From assembly GCA_049611965.1 (NCBI GenBank), contig JBMZBC010000035.1:1-14513 (forward strand): 14,513 nucleotides of DNA, written 5' to 3'. The notes under the pieces are model-generated. The model was not told where the DNA came from and searched no databases. It saw only the letters and a program-made list of their open reading frames with translations. This DNA is from UBA10364 sp049611965. GTDB taxonomy: Bacteria; Bacteroidota; Bacteroidia; Flavobacteriales; Schleiferiaceae. Numbering within the stretch: the stretch's first letter is position 1; every line of letters begins with the position of its first letter. This document shows, piece after piece, positions 1 through 7,197 of this stretch. The translations under genes and the position numbers were made by a program.

Positions 1-86
1 CTCTTCTTGGAGCCGCTAAAAAATGTAATGACAAAAACGGCCACAAAATAGAGGCCGATAATTACGTAATCAGTAGTGTTTAACAT
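1..86 (-). CDS. Sodium/solute symporter (SSS-like) family protein, N-terminal fragment
   Basis: Partial gene that reads leftward out of the window; only the first 28 codons are visible, from an ATG at 84-86 (reverse strand). The translation begins MLNTTDYVIIGLYFVAVF and then continues through a hydrophobic stretch to FFSGSKK, with no stop codon. An N-terminus with a short polar start, a D-Y-x-I-I-G-L-Y-F pattern and a first membrane helix is typical of sodium/solute symporters (SSS family; sialic acid, sugar, proline or pantothenate transporters). The substrate cannot be told from this fragment. The gene is divergent from the glycosyltransferase at 194, with 107 bases between the two start codons. 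Family assignment is by recognition of a short N-terminus and is therefore moderate. Confidence 0.6.
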   Translation of the reverse strand, partial: MLNTTDYVIIGLYFVAVFVITFFSGSKK

Positions 87-156
87 GTCGGTTCTGTTAG
101 TTGCCGTCAATATAGTGTACATCGTACAATTTACTAAAGCCTCTGTATCAAAGAAG

Positions 157-188
157 TTTGAAATTGCGTGATGTTCGCACTACCTTGC
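157..188 (+). promoter_or_regulatory. Candidate Bacteroidota-type promoter for the glycosyltransferase gene
   Basis: A TTTG at 157-160 and a TACCTTGC at 181-188 are separated by 20 bases, close to the TTTG / TAnnTTTG (-33/-7) arrangement known for Bacteroidota sigma factors. The -7 box is imperfect. It ends six or seven bases before the ATG at 194, so a transcript from here would have almost no leader. This is inference from spacing and similarity only. Confidence 0.35.
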
Positions 189-193
189 TCTTA

Positions 194-1222
194 ATGAGTG
201 TAAGGATTCTTCACATTGTAAAGTGGTACCCCAACCCGGTAGATCCTCAGAACGGAATCTTCGTTAAAAAGCATATTGATGCCGCCGGTGATCACAAGGA
301 TGTATTGGGATTTGTTGATGCCAAATTTCCAACAATTGAAACGGATGGTATGGTACTCTATGGAGCGCAAGAAATGAGTATTTCGGCCAAGGTTGCCTCT
401 TTATATGGTGCGCTTGCTCGAGTTCAACCAGATGTTGTACACTTTCATTGTTATGCACAGGACCTTTGGGTGTTTAGTAAAATTTTGAAGAGCAAGGGAA
501 TTCCTTACATCCATTCTGAGCATTGGTCGGGATTATTGCCAGAAAACAACACCAGCCTTCGCGGTATCAAACGCAAAATGATGAAGGCATTTTTCGAGGG
601 AGCAGCTCAAGTGCTTCCTGTAAGTCCAGCGTTGAGCCAAGGGATTCTGCAGGTTGCTCCAAACGCTAAGATCACCGTGATACCAAACATCATTGATGAA
701 ATTAATTTTTCGAAACCCAAGGAATTTTCCTCCAAAAGCTTTTGTGTCGTTGGTGATGTGGTTTTTTCCATCAAGCGTCAAGAGGTCATCTTAAACGCAT
801 TCCGTCAACTACCCTCTTCTAAATGCGAATTGCACTTTTACGGCGGTGGACCAGATTTAGAGCAGTTAAGCGATTTGACCAAACACGATATAAATATCAC
901 TGTACACGGTCGCGTGACGAACGAAATGGTGCTGCGATCATTACCAAATCACCATGCTCATATTCAATTCAGCGCTTATGAGACCTTCGGGATTGCCACG
1001 CTCGAAGCACGTAAAGCAGGATTGTGGGCAATTACTAGAGCCTCTTTTGGGTCGTCAGCCTATGCTGATAAGGGCGTTTTATTCGCTGAAAACGAGGAAC
1101 AACTACTCAATGCTATGCGTCGGATTCTCGTAGAAGAAAAGCCCGGTATAAATCCATTCGAAGAATTGAATGCAGCCAGAATTGGCCTTCAAATTCAAAA
1201 ATGCTACGATGCAATATTGTAG
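194..1222 (+). CDS. GT4-type (GT-B fold) glycosyltransferase
   Basis: Predicted cytoplasmic or membrane-associated retaining glycosyltransferase of 342 residues that would transfer a sugar from a nucleotide-sugar donor, probably in polysaccharide or glycolipid synthesis. The N-terminal half starts with a Rossmann-type strand (MSVRILHIVKWYPNP) followed by the N-G-I-F-V-K-K-H acceptor-side loop common in GT4 enzymes, and contains H-S-E-H-W-S-G near residues 107-113. The C-terminal half has the G-G-G-P-D loop near 217-221 and the donor-binding E-x7-E motif in ETFGIATLE (E263, E271). I chose the ATG at 194 because homology-like sequence starts there; an in-frame TTG at 158 would add 12 unconvincing residues. 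No other glycan gene lies nearby, so donor and acceptor are unknown. It is 42 bases upstream of the secreted protein gene, and the two may be co-transcribed. Confidence 0.85.
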   Translation: MSVRILHIVKWYPNPVDPQNGIFVKKHIDAAGDHKDVLGFVDAKFPTIETDGMVLYGAQEMSISAKVASLYGALARVQPDVVHFHCYAQDLWVFSKILKSKGIPYIHSEHWSGLLPENNTSLRGIKRKMMKAFFEGAAQVLPVSPALSQGILQVAPNAKITVIPNIIDEINFSKPKEFSSKSFCVVGDVVFSIKRQEVILNAFRQLPSSKCELHFYGGGPDLEQLSDLTKHDINITVHGRVTNEMVLRSLPNHHAHIQFSAYETFGIATLEARKAGLWAITRASFGSSAYADKGVLFAENEEQLLNAMRRILVEEKPGINPFEELNAARIGLQIQKCYDAIL

Positions 1223-1264
1223 CTACTTTTCCACTATATTTAGACTTTCACAAAAATTCGAATT

Positions 1265-3166
1265 ATGAGAAAACTATTACTAGCATTTGCTGGACTTAGC
1301 GTTATTGGTGCTACCGCTCAGGAAGCACGCCTTGACCTAGGTCGTAGCGCGGCGATGTACGCAGCGACTCATGCTGATGGCACGCCTTTGAATACTTCAT
1401 ACAACAAGCAGAGCTCTGCTGTTGCTATTGGTACCGCTCCTAACGTTTATGGCGCTGCTTTTGGCCCTAAAACGAATTTGGTGGCTAACGAAGATTTGAA
1501 CACGATCGCTTTCGTTCACCGTTCTGACTATGGAACAAACAACGACTACAGCTCTGGTTCATTGCGCTTTGACTACTCTACTGATGGTGGTTCAACTTGG
1601 ACTTCGAACGCAGGACCTATCTGGAACCCTAACCTGAGCGGTTACGGCTACCCAGGTTTTGCGCGTTACCCGCACATTGGTATCCTAAACGAAAGCAATA
1701 ACACTAACCCGTTGAATGCTTCTATCACTGTTTGGGCGCCAACACTTGCCGGCACCAATGCAGGTGCTTGGGGTGGTGCTTTAGTAGGTACGCACAAGAT
1801 GGACAACACAGTGACGAATATGGCTGTTGATACTACTGGCGGGCACTTGACTTTGGAAGAGTCGTTCACTCAAGACGGTAAATTTTGGGGTGTAAGTTTC
1901 GATCACCCGAACTACGATGTTGAAGAGTACACAGATACAGCAATCGTATGGAAGGGAACCATGAACTTCTCTACAGATACGATGGCATTGACTGAGATCA
2001 AAGCGTACTTGCCTGTAACAAACGACGCTACAAACGGTAAGATCTACGGTGACGGACGTATCTCTTTTGACGAGAACGGTTCTACTGGTTACATTTCTAT
2101 CGAAGCATACGACAGTTTGATTGCGCCAAACAAAGTAATCCACCCGTACATGATTAAAACGACAGACGGTGGTTCTACATGGGGTTCTGTTATGGGTCCT
2201 AACCTAGACCTGTTGGTTGATCAAGGTACTGGAGATAGCTTGAAAACCATCTTCTCTACCATCACTGGTGGATGGTCTATTGGTAGCTTAACGTCTTCTA
2301 CTCGCGGTCATGACATGGCAGTTGATGCAAACGGTAACCCACACATGTTTGTACACGTATTCCCAGGTGTTGGTACTACGCCAACAGGCGGTACTATGGC
2401 AGGTGACTTCGTATACTACCCAGGTGTAAACTTGTTGGTAGACGTATATACTACTGATGGTGGTTTGACTTGGAAGTGTAACATTATTAGCCAAGTATTT
2501 ACTTGGGATTATGAATTCGATCCGACAAACGGTCCTGTAACAGAAGCTACACGTCCACACATTTCTATGAGCTCTGACCGCGAGATGATGTTCTTCTCTT
2601 GGTTCGAGAGTGATACTTCATTCGTTACAGGTACTGAAAACAACTTCCCAGATTGGAGATGTCAAGGGTACAACGTATTGGGTGATTCATTGGAAGGTCA
2701 AATGACTGTAATGGGTACATTCGGTGATGCTACTTGGGGTAACGTTGCAGATTACGCGTTTGACAACGGTGACGGTTCTTACCAGTTGCACATGACTTAC
2801 TCTCCTATTGAAGACTTCGGTACATTCTCTGTATTGAGCCCGATTGACTTCTACTACCTAGGATCTCCTTACCCGAACAACATCGGTATTGAAGAAATGG
2901 AAGCACAAAACTTCTCAGTAAGCCAAAACTACCCGAACCCTACAAACGGTTTGACTAAGGTGGCTATCGAGAGCGTTGAAGCAGCTGCATTCACCATGAA
3001 TATCATGGATATTACAGGTCGTACTATTGAAGTGCGTGATCTAGGTCGTCTAGATGCAGGTCGTCACATTGAAGAGATTGATGCAACAGGATTCGCTCCA
3101 GGTATCTACTTCTACACTGTAAGCTCTGCTGGACACCAAAGCACTAAGAAATTCATCGTAGAGTAA
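1265..3166 (+). CDS. Secreted protein with Asp-box repeats and T9SS C-terminal sorting domain
   Basis: A 633-residue exported protein. Residues 1-18 are a Sec signal peptide (MRKLLLAFAGLSVIGATA, cleavage likely before QEA). The body is rich in Gly, Asn, Thr, Tyr and Trp, as in beta-propeller or beta-sandwich proteins. It carries three Asp-box motifs: STDGGSTW (105-112), TTDGGSTW (299-306) and TTDGGLTW (396-403). Asp-boxes mark sialidase/BNR-type propeller blades, but I see no sialidase catalytic set, so enzymatic activity is not supported. Residues about 550-633 form a type A T9SS sorting domain (QNYPNP at 554-559, then N-x-x-D-x-T-G-R, G-I-Y-F-Y and a C-terminal K-K-F-I-V-E), which predicts outer-membrane passage through the Por/Spr machinery with release or surface attachment. 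Codon choice is strongly biased (GGT, GCT, AAC, GAC, CGT), suggesting high expression. A strong terminator follows. The ligand is unknown. Confidence 0.9.
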   Translation: MRKLLLAFAGLSVIGATAQEARLDLGRSAAMYAATHADGTPLNTSYNKQSSAVAIGTAPNVYGAAFGPKTNLVANEDLNTIAFVHRSDYGTNNDYSSGSLRFDYSTDGGSTWTSNAGPIWNPNLSGYGYPGFARYPHIGILNESNNTNPLNASITVWAPTLAGTNAGAWGGALVGTHKMDNTVTNMAVDTTGGHLTLEESFTQDGKFWGVSFDHPNYDVEEYTDTAIVWKGTMNFSTDTMALTEIKAYLPVTNDATNGKIYGDGRISFDENGSTGYISIEAYDSLIAPNKVIHPYMIKTTDGGSTWGSVMGPNLDLLVDQGTGDSLKTIFSTITGGWSIGSLTSSTRGHDMAVDANGNPHMFVHVFPGVGTTPTGGTMAGDFVYYPGVNLLVDVYTTDGGLTWKCNIISQVFTWDYEFDPTNGPVTEATRPHISMSSDREMMFFSWFESDTSFVTGTENNFPDWRCQGYNVLGDSLEGQMTVMGTFGDATWGNVADYAFDNGDGSYQLHMTYSPIEDFGTFSVLSPIDFYYLGSPYPNNIGIEEMEAQNFSVSQNYPNPTNGLTKVAIESVEAAAFTMNIMDITGRTIEVRDLGRLDAGRHIEEIDATGFAPGIYFYTVSSAGHQSTKKFIVE

Positions 3167-3189
3167 TCACTACGAATTAGAATTCAATA

Positions 3190-3226
3190 AAAACCCCCAG
3201 CGCTCGTGCGCTGGGGGTTTTCTTTT
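3190..3226. terminator. Strong bidirectional intrinsic terminator
   Basis: A perfect 13-base stem, AAACCCCCAGCGC (3191-3203) paired with GCGCTGGGGGTTT (3208-3220), closes a TCGT loop and extends by one more A-T pair. It is followed by a T-rich tract on the plus strand (3218-3226) and by an A-rich tract on the other side that gives T-rich RNA when read leftward. It lies between the convergent secreted-protein and E1 genes and can terminate both. Confidence 0.95.
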
Positions 3227-3249
3227 GTAATATATCCTGATACGGAGCT

Positions 3250-5196
3250 TTAATACTTCACCGTACGATTTACCACCTCCTCTAGTCGAGCACTGGCCAA
3301 ATAGCCTTCTTCTAAAGTCGCTGCAAACGGTACAGGAGTGGCATCGCTACTTACCAATTCTACAGGAGCATCTAATAGCTCAAAACATTCTCTTGCGATG
3401 CGGGAAGCAATATGCTCTCCATAGCCTCCGACAGACACATCCTCTTGAAGGACAACAACGCGTGATGTTTTTGCAATACTGCTTCGAATGGCCTCAAAAT
3501 CTAACGGTACTAATGTGCGTAGATTGATCACCTCGATAGAGAATTCATGGCGTTCTGCCAATTCCACGGCCCAATGCACACCCATCCCATAGGTAACTAT
3601 GGTCAGGTCTGATCCTTCCAACTGCGTATGTGCTTTTCCAAGGTCCAAACTTGTTATACCCGATGGCACTTCCTGTTTCACCGTTCTATACAGTGCCTTA
3701 TGTTCAAAGAACATGATAGGATTTGGATCATTGAAACTCGCGAGTAATAAAGCTTTGGCTTCTGCAGGATATGCAGGGTATACTACTTTCAATCCCGGAA
3801 CATGTGTAAACCAAGCCTCTGTACTCTGGCTGTGGTAAGGCCCAGCTGCAACACCTGCACCTGTAGGCATGCGCACGACAACATCCACATTTTGTCCCCA
3901 CCTCCAGTGCAACTTCGCGAGATTATTGACGATCTGATTAAAACCTGTGGTCACAAAATCGGCAAATTGCATCTCCATCATGGATTTACCGCCTGCTATC
4001 GCATACCCCATAGCAGTTCCAACAATGGCACTTTCACATAGCGGTGTATTGCGAACGCGCGCTTCGCCGAATTCCTCAGTGTAGCCTTCCGTCGCTTTAA
4101 ATACCCCTCCATAATCTGCGATATCCTGACCCATAAGGACTAATTCAGGCCATTGCCTCATTGCTTCGCCCAAGGCATCGTGAATAGCATCTATAAACCG
4201 AAGTTCTCGAGAACCAGAGGCGTTCGTCAATAATTTTTGGGACGGCGCGTAGACATCATTCAGACTTTGCCTTTGGTCGTACGTAACATCGGGCAATTCC
4301 AAGGCAGAATGAAAGGCCTCATCGACTGCATTCTTTGCTTTGTCCAAGGCTTCATCAATCCAATCTTCCGTAATACCCCATTGCTCCGGGGCAGCGCGTA
4401 ATATGGCCATCGGCTCCTTTTTCTCCTGTTCCGCAATCATTCCGTCAGGGTAGTATTTCGTACCACTGGCCTCTTCATGCCCTCGTAACCTAAAGGTGTT
4501 CGCTTCCAATAAAATAGGCTTACCTTCTTGCCTTGCATAGGCGGTCGCCTGCGTAAAGTACTCCTTAGCTTCGGCGAGATCATTGGCATTGAAGCTCATG
4601 GTCTTCATGCCGTACCCCGGTCCTTTTTGCTCAAAGGATTCAAAGATGAACTGCTGGTGCTCCGGGGTACTAAGTCCCCAATAATTTCGCTCTACGACAA
4701 AAACTACAGGTAGATTCCAGACGGCCGCCACATTGAGTGCCTCGTGAAAATCACCTTGGGAGGTAGCACCATCGCCAGTAAATGCGAGAACACATTTTCC
4801 AGTGCCTTGAAGTTTTTCTCGCAATGCTAAACCACAAGCAACACCTAACTGAGCTCCTAAATGAGAAATCATACCAACGATATGGTGTTCCATGGAGCCA
4901 AAGTGAAAGCTGCGGTCGCGTCCTTTTGTAAAACCCTCTTCTTTTCCCTGAAATTGCGCGAAGAGTCGCTGCAGTGGTATTTCACGAGCAACAAATGCAC
5001 CTAAATTTCGGTGCATCGTACACATGAATTCGTCCTTGGCTAAGGCATGAGTGGCAGCGACACTCAGGGCCTCTTGCCCGTAGGACGCGAACCATTTCGA
5101 TATCTTACCTTGCCGCAAATAGATGAGCATCTTCTCTTCTATCGCTCGGGTCAGTATGAAATGTTCTAAGAATTGCCTGTCTTGGGCATCGTTCAT
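3250..5196 (-). CDS. Fused alpha/beta E1 component of a 2-oxoacid dehydrogenase complex
   Basis: A 648-residue thiamine diphosphate enzyme that would decarboxylate a 2-oxoacid (branched-chain 2-oxoacids or pyruvate) and pass the acyl group to the lipoyl E2. Residues about 1-325 are the E1-alpha half, with the ThDP/Mg signature G141-D142-G143 and the metal-ligand Asn N171 27 residues on (GDG-x27-N), inside GDGATSQGDFHEALN. Residues about 330-648 are the E1-beta half, with the ThDP-activating glutamate in N-T-P-L-C-E (E388), the conserved histidine in G-P-Y-H-S-Q-S (H455) and a C-terminal transketolase-like domain. Most organisms encode alpha and beta separately; a single-chain form is common in Bacteroidota. 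No E2 or E3 gene is adjacent, so the complex is assembled from dispersed genes. Substrate cannot be fixed from sequence alone, but the alpha half resembles branched-chain more than pyruvate enzymes. Confidence 0.93.
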   Translation of the reverse strand: MNDAQDRQFLEHFILTRAIEEKMLIYLRQGKISKWFASYGQEALSVAATHALAKDEFMCTMHRNLGAFVAREIPLQRLFAQFQGKEEGFTKGRDRSFHFGSMEHHIVGMISHLGAQLGVACGLALREKLQGTGKCVLAFTGDGATSQGDFHEALNVAAVWNLPVVFVVERNYWGLSTPEHQQFIFESFEQKGPGYGMKTMSFNANDLAEAKEYFTQATAYARQEGKPILLEANTFRLRGHEEASGTKYYPDGMIAEQEKKEPMAILRAAPEQWGITEDWIDEALDKAKNAVDEAFHSALELPDVTYDQRQSLNDVYAPSQKLLTNASGSRELRFIDAIHDALGEAMRQWPELVLMGQDIADYGGVFKATEGYTEEFGEARVRNTPLCESAIVGTAMGYAIAGGKSMMEMQFADFVTTGFNQIVNNLAKLHWRWGQNVDVVVRMPTGAGVAAGPYHSQSTEAWFTHVPGLKVVYPAYPAEAKALLLASFNDPNPIMFFEHKALYRTVKQEVPSGITSLDLGKAHTQLEGSDLTIVTYGMGVHWAVELAERHEFSIEVINLRTLVPLDFEAIRSSIAKTSRVVVLQEDVSVGGYGEHIASRIARECFELLDAPVELVSSDATPVPFAATLEEGYLASARLEEVVNRTVKY

Positions 5197-5246
5197 AACT
5201 TCTGTTTGATGGGTCTAGGGATTGAATTTAGCTCAAAAAAGGGAGT

Positions 5247-5254
5247 TATTTTTG
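5247..5254 (+). promoter_or_regulatory. Candidate -7 promoter element for the oxygenase-trmD pair
   Basis: TATTTTTG matches the Bacteroidota -7 consensus TAnnTTTG exactly and lies 19 bases before the ATG at 5274. A TTG at 5222-5224 is a possible -33 element, but the 22-base spacing is longer than usual. The site lies in the only gap between the divergent E1 and oxygenase genes. Confidence 0.45.
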
Positions 5255-5273
5255 TAAGATAGAACCTATTGTT

Positions 5274-6221
5274 ATGAATATGGCAACAATTCCAAATCTA
5301 GATTTCGCAAAGTGGTCTCAAGGGACTGAAAGTGAAAGAGCTGAATTCGTTAAAGAGTTAGGTGCTGCCTACACGGATATCGGTTTTATAACCATCAAGA
5401 ACCACGGTTTTGGGGAGTCTGTACAAGACGGGCTCTACAAGAAAGCCGCAGCATTCTTCTCTTTGGAAAAATCGGTCAAATCTTTTTACGAGATTGAGGG
5501 GCTCGCGGGACAACGCGGCTACACTTCGTTTGGTAAAGAGCATGCGAAAGGCATGGAGGCAGCAGATCTAAAGGAGTTCTGGCAAGTGGGACAACCTGAG
5601 CCTGCCTATGATGGACCTGAATACCATAATAATGTGAGCGTAGAAGAACTTCCTGAGTTTGCACCAGGATTCAAGCACGCCTACCAAGAATTAGAACGAA
5701 TTGGCCGCGAATTACTCAAAGCCATCGCCATATATCTTGATTTAGATAGTAACTATTTTGAGCCCTGGGTACAAGGTGGTAATTCTATCCTTCGTGCCAT
5801 TCACTACCCGCCGATCACCCAGGATCCAGGAGATAGTGTACGTGCCGGCCAACACGAGGACATCAACCTTATCACGCTATTGATGGGTGCAAGTGCAGAG
5901 GGACTTGAGGTACTAAATAAGCAAAACGAGTGGATTGGTATTACCGCCATTCCTGGTTCCTTAGTGGTGAACGTTGGCGATATGCTTCAAAGACTGACCA
6001 ACGGTGTTATGAAATCAACCACACACCGCGTTGTCAACCCACCAAAAGAAAAATGGGGTACCTCGCGCTACTCTATTCCGTTCTTCCTCCACCCGGTAGG
6101 TAAAATGCCCCTCAATGCGCTTGATGGTTGTATAACTGAAGAGCGTCCTAAGGCATTCGACGACATTACCGCTGGCGACTACCTTGAAGAACGATTGGTT
6201 GAAATAGGTTTGAAAAAATAG
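5274..6221 (+). CDS. Isopenicillin-N-synthase-like 2-oxoglutarate/Fe(II) oxygenase
   Basis: A 315-residue soluble non-heme iron oxygenase. Residues about 5-115 form the DIOX_N-like N-terminal region (GFITIKNHG near 37-45). Residues about 170-275 form the double-stranded beta-helix core with the facial triad H194-x-D196 (GQHEDINLITLL) and H251 (TTHRVVNPP), and R265-x-S267 (RYSIPFF) for binding the 2-oxoglutarate carboxylate. All expected metal and cosubstrate residues are present, so it should be active. Despite the family name, most bacterial members have no link to penicillin, and there is no peptide synthetase here. The substrate is unknown. Start may be 5274 or the second ATG at 5280 (MATIPNLDF), which is nearer the family's usual beginning. 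It ends 2 bases before trmD and is probably co-transcribed with it. Confidence 0.9.
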   Translation: MNMATIPNLDFAKWSQGTESERAEFVKELGAAYTDIGFITIKNHGFGESVQDGLYKKAAAFFSLEKSVKSFYEIEGLAGQRGYTSFGKEHAKGMEAADLKEFWQVGQPEPAYDGPEYHNNVSVEELPEFAPGFKHAYQELERIGRELLKAIAIYLDLDSNYFEPWVQGGNSILRAIHYPPITQDPGDSVRAGQHEDINLITLLMGASAEGLEVLNKQNEWIGITAIPGSLVVNVGDMLQRLTNGVMKSTTHRVVNPPKEKWGTSRYSIPFFLHPVGKMPLNALDGCITEERPKAFDDITAGDYLEERLVEIGLKK

Positions 6222-6223
6222 CC

Positions 6224-6901
6224 ATGCGCATAGACATCATCACCGTATTGCCCGAATTACTTGAAGGGCCTTTTGCCCACAGCATTCTAAAGCGTGCTGA
6301 AGAAAAAGGTATTGCAGAAGTACACGTTCATCAGCTTCGTAAGTACGGTGTAGGAAAGCATCAACAAGTCGATGATTATCAATACGGCGGTGGTGCCGGC
6401 ATGGTCATGCAATGCGGTCCTTTAGTAGATTGTATTGAAGACTTGCAGAAAGAACGCAGCTATGACGCCGTTCTTTACATGACACCAGACGGTAAACGTT
6501 ATGATCAGAGTGATGCGAATCAACTAAGTATGTTGGGTAACATCATGATTATTTGTGGTCACTATAAAGGAATAGACCAACGTGTTCGCGACCACTGGAT
6601 CACGCACGAATATAGCATAGGGGACTATGTGCTAAGTGGCGGAGAGCTTGCGGCGGCAGTTATTAGCGACTCCATCATTAGATTGATTCCAGGCGTACTA
6701 AACGACGAGACTTCAGCGCTTACGGATAGTTTTCAGGACGACCTTCTAGCACCACCAGTATATACACGCCCAGAAGATTTCAGAGGTCATAAAGTACCTG
6801 AAGTGCTGACCAGCGGAAATTTCAAAGAGATTGAACTTTGGCGTGAAAAGCAAGCCTTAAAGCGTACGCAAGAGCGCCGTCCCGATCTGCTTAGCGATTA
6901 G
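6224..6901 (+). CDS. trmD: tRNA (guanine37-N1)-methyltransferase
   Basis: Transfers a methyl group from S-adenosylmethionine to N1 of G37 beside the anticodon of tRNAs reading CNN and some other codons, preventing +1 frameshifts. The 225-residue protein shows the full SPOUT/TrmD pattern: MRIDIITVLPE at the start, DYQYGGGAGMVMQ (51-63), the trefoil-knot loop ICGHYKGIDQR (110-120), EYSIGDYVLSGGEL (129-142), R153 before the I-P-G-V-L segment, the catalytic-loop aspartate D168 in T-D-S-F, and the Y-T-R-P motif (180-183). It is slightly shorter than the E. coli enzyme. It is not in the common rpsP-rimM-trmD-rplS cluster; its partner here is the oxygenase 2 bases upstream. Its TAG stop overlaps the stop of the convergent DUF721 gene, leaving no room for a terminator. 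Confidence 0.97.
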   Translation: MRIDIITVLPELLEGPFAHSILKRAEEKGIAEVHVHQLRKYGVGKHQQVDDYQYGGGAGMVMQCGPLVDCIEDLQKERSYDAVLYMTPDGKRYDQSDANQLSMLGNIMIICGHYKGIDQRVRDHWITHEYSIGDYVLSGGELAAAVISDSIIRLIPGVLNDETSALTDSFQDDLLAPPVYTRPEDFRGHKVPEVLTSGNFKEIELWREKQALKRTQERRPDLLSD

Positions 6902-7197
6902 AAAATTTGCACATCTTTGATGGCATTACGACCTACGTGCTCATTAATCGCTACTACAATTTTCCCCTTAACCATCAACAGCTCCTTACGAACTACCGAA
7001 CTGTCTAATTGAATCACGAGCACACCATTTTCAACCTTCTTTCTCGAAGTCTGGCGCGCCACTGATGGGCCCATAACTTCATCCCAAGCCTGAAGTACAC
7101 GACTGTCGTCGGTTCCCTGACGTAGCCTATATCGGTCGAGCCACTGTCCAAGGGCCTCTCCCATGGTCTGTTCGTTAGAGCGCTTCGATCGTGCCAT
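6898..7197 (-). CDS. DUF721 (DciA-like) protein
   Basis: A small 99-residue protein of the DUF721 family, to which the replicative-helicase loader/operator DciA belongs. From the ATG at 7195-7197 it begins MARSKRSNEQTMGEALGQWL, and then shows the family pattern of a basic N-terminus, a helix with W-D-E-V-M-G, and an alpha/beta part containing V-E-N-G-V-L-V-I-Q-L-D-S-S-V-V-R-K-E-L and a C-terminal I-K-D-V-Q-I-F. The start overlaps the last 23 bases of recF, indicating translational coupling. An in-frame ATG at 7242 would add 15 residues wholly inside recF; I reject it because S-N-E-Q-x-x-G-E-A is where relatives usually begin. A helicase-loading role is an inference from the family: DciA was characterised in Proteobacteria, and the short Bacteroidota members are less studied. 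Confidence 0.85.
   Translation of the reverse strand: MARSKRSNEQTMGEALGQWLDRYRLRQGTDDSRVLQAWDEVMGPSVARQTSRKKVENGVLVIQLDSSVVRKELLMVKGKIVVAINEHVGRNAIKDVQIF

Noticed and set aside
158..193. TTG start adding 12 residues to the glycosyltransferase
   Set aside because: The added residues show no family similarity, and the ATG at 194 begins exactly where the typical Rossmann strand starts.
1781..2143. 120-codon leftward open frame inside the secreted protein gene
   Set aside because: Shadow of a strongly codon-biased gene; the translation is cysteine-rich and low in recognisable features.
1577..2479. Three similar DNA stretches encoding (S/T)TDGGxTW
   Set aside because: They are separate protein Asp-box motifs at irregular spacing with different codons, not a DNA repeat.
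1265..3166. Sialidase
   Set aside because: Asp-boxes are present, but the arginine triad, catalytic Asp and Tyr/Glu pair and F/YRIP motif of sialidases are not recognisable.
5274..6221. Isopenicillin N synthase proper (beta-lactam biosynthesis)
   Set aside because: No peptide synthetase or other beta-lactam gene is nearby; the similarity is to the broad oxygenase family only.
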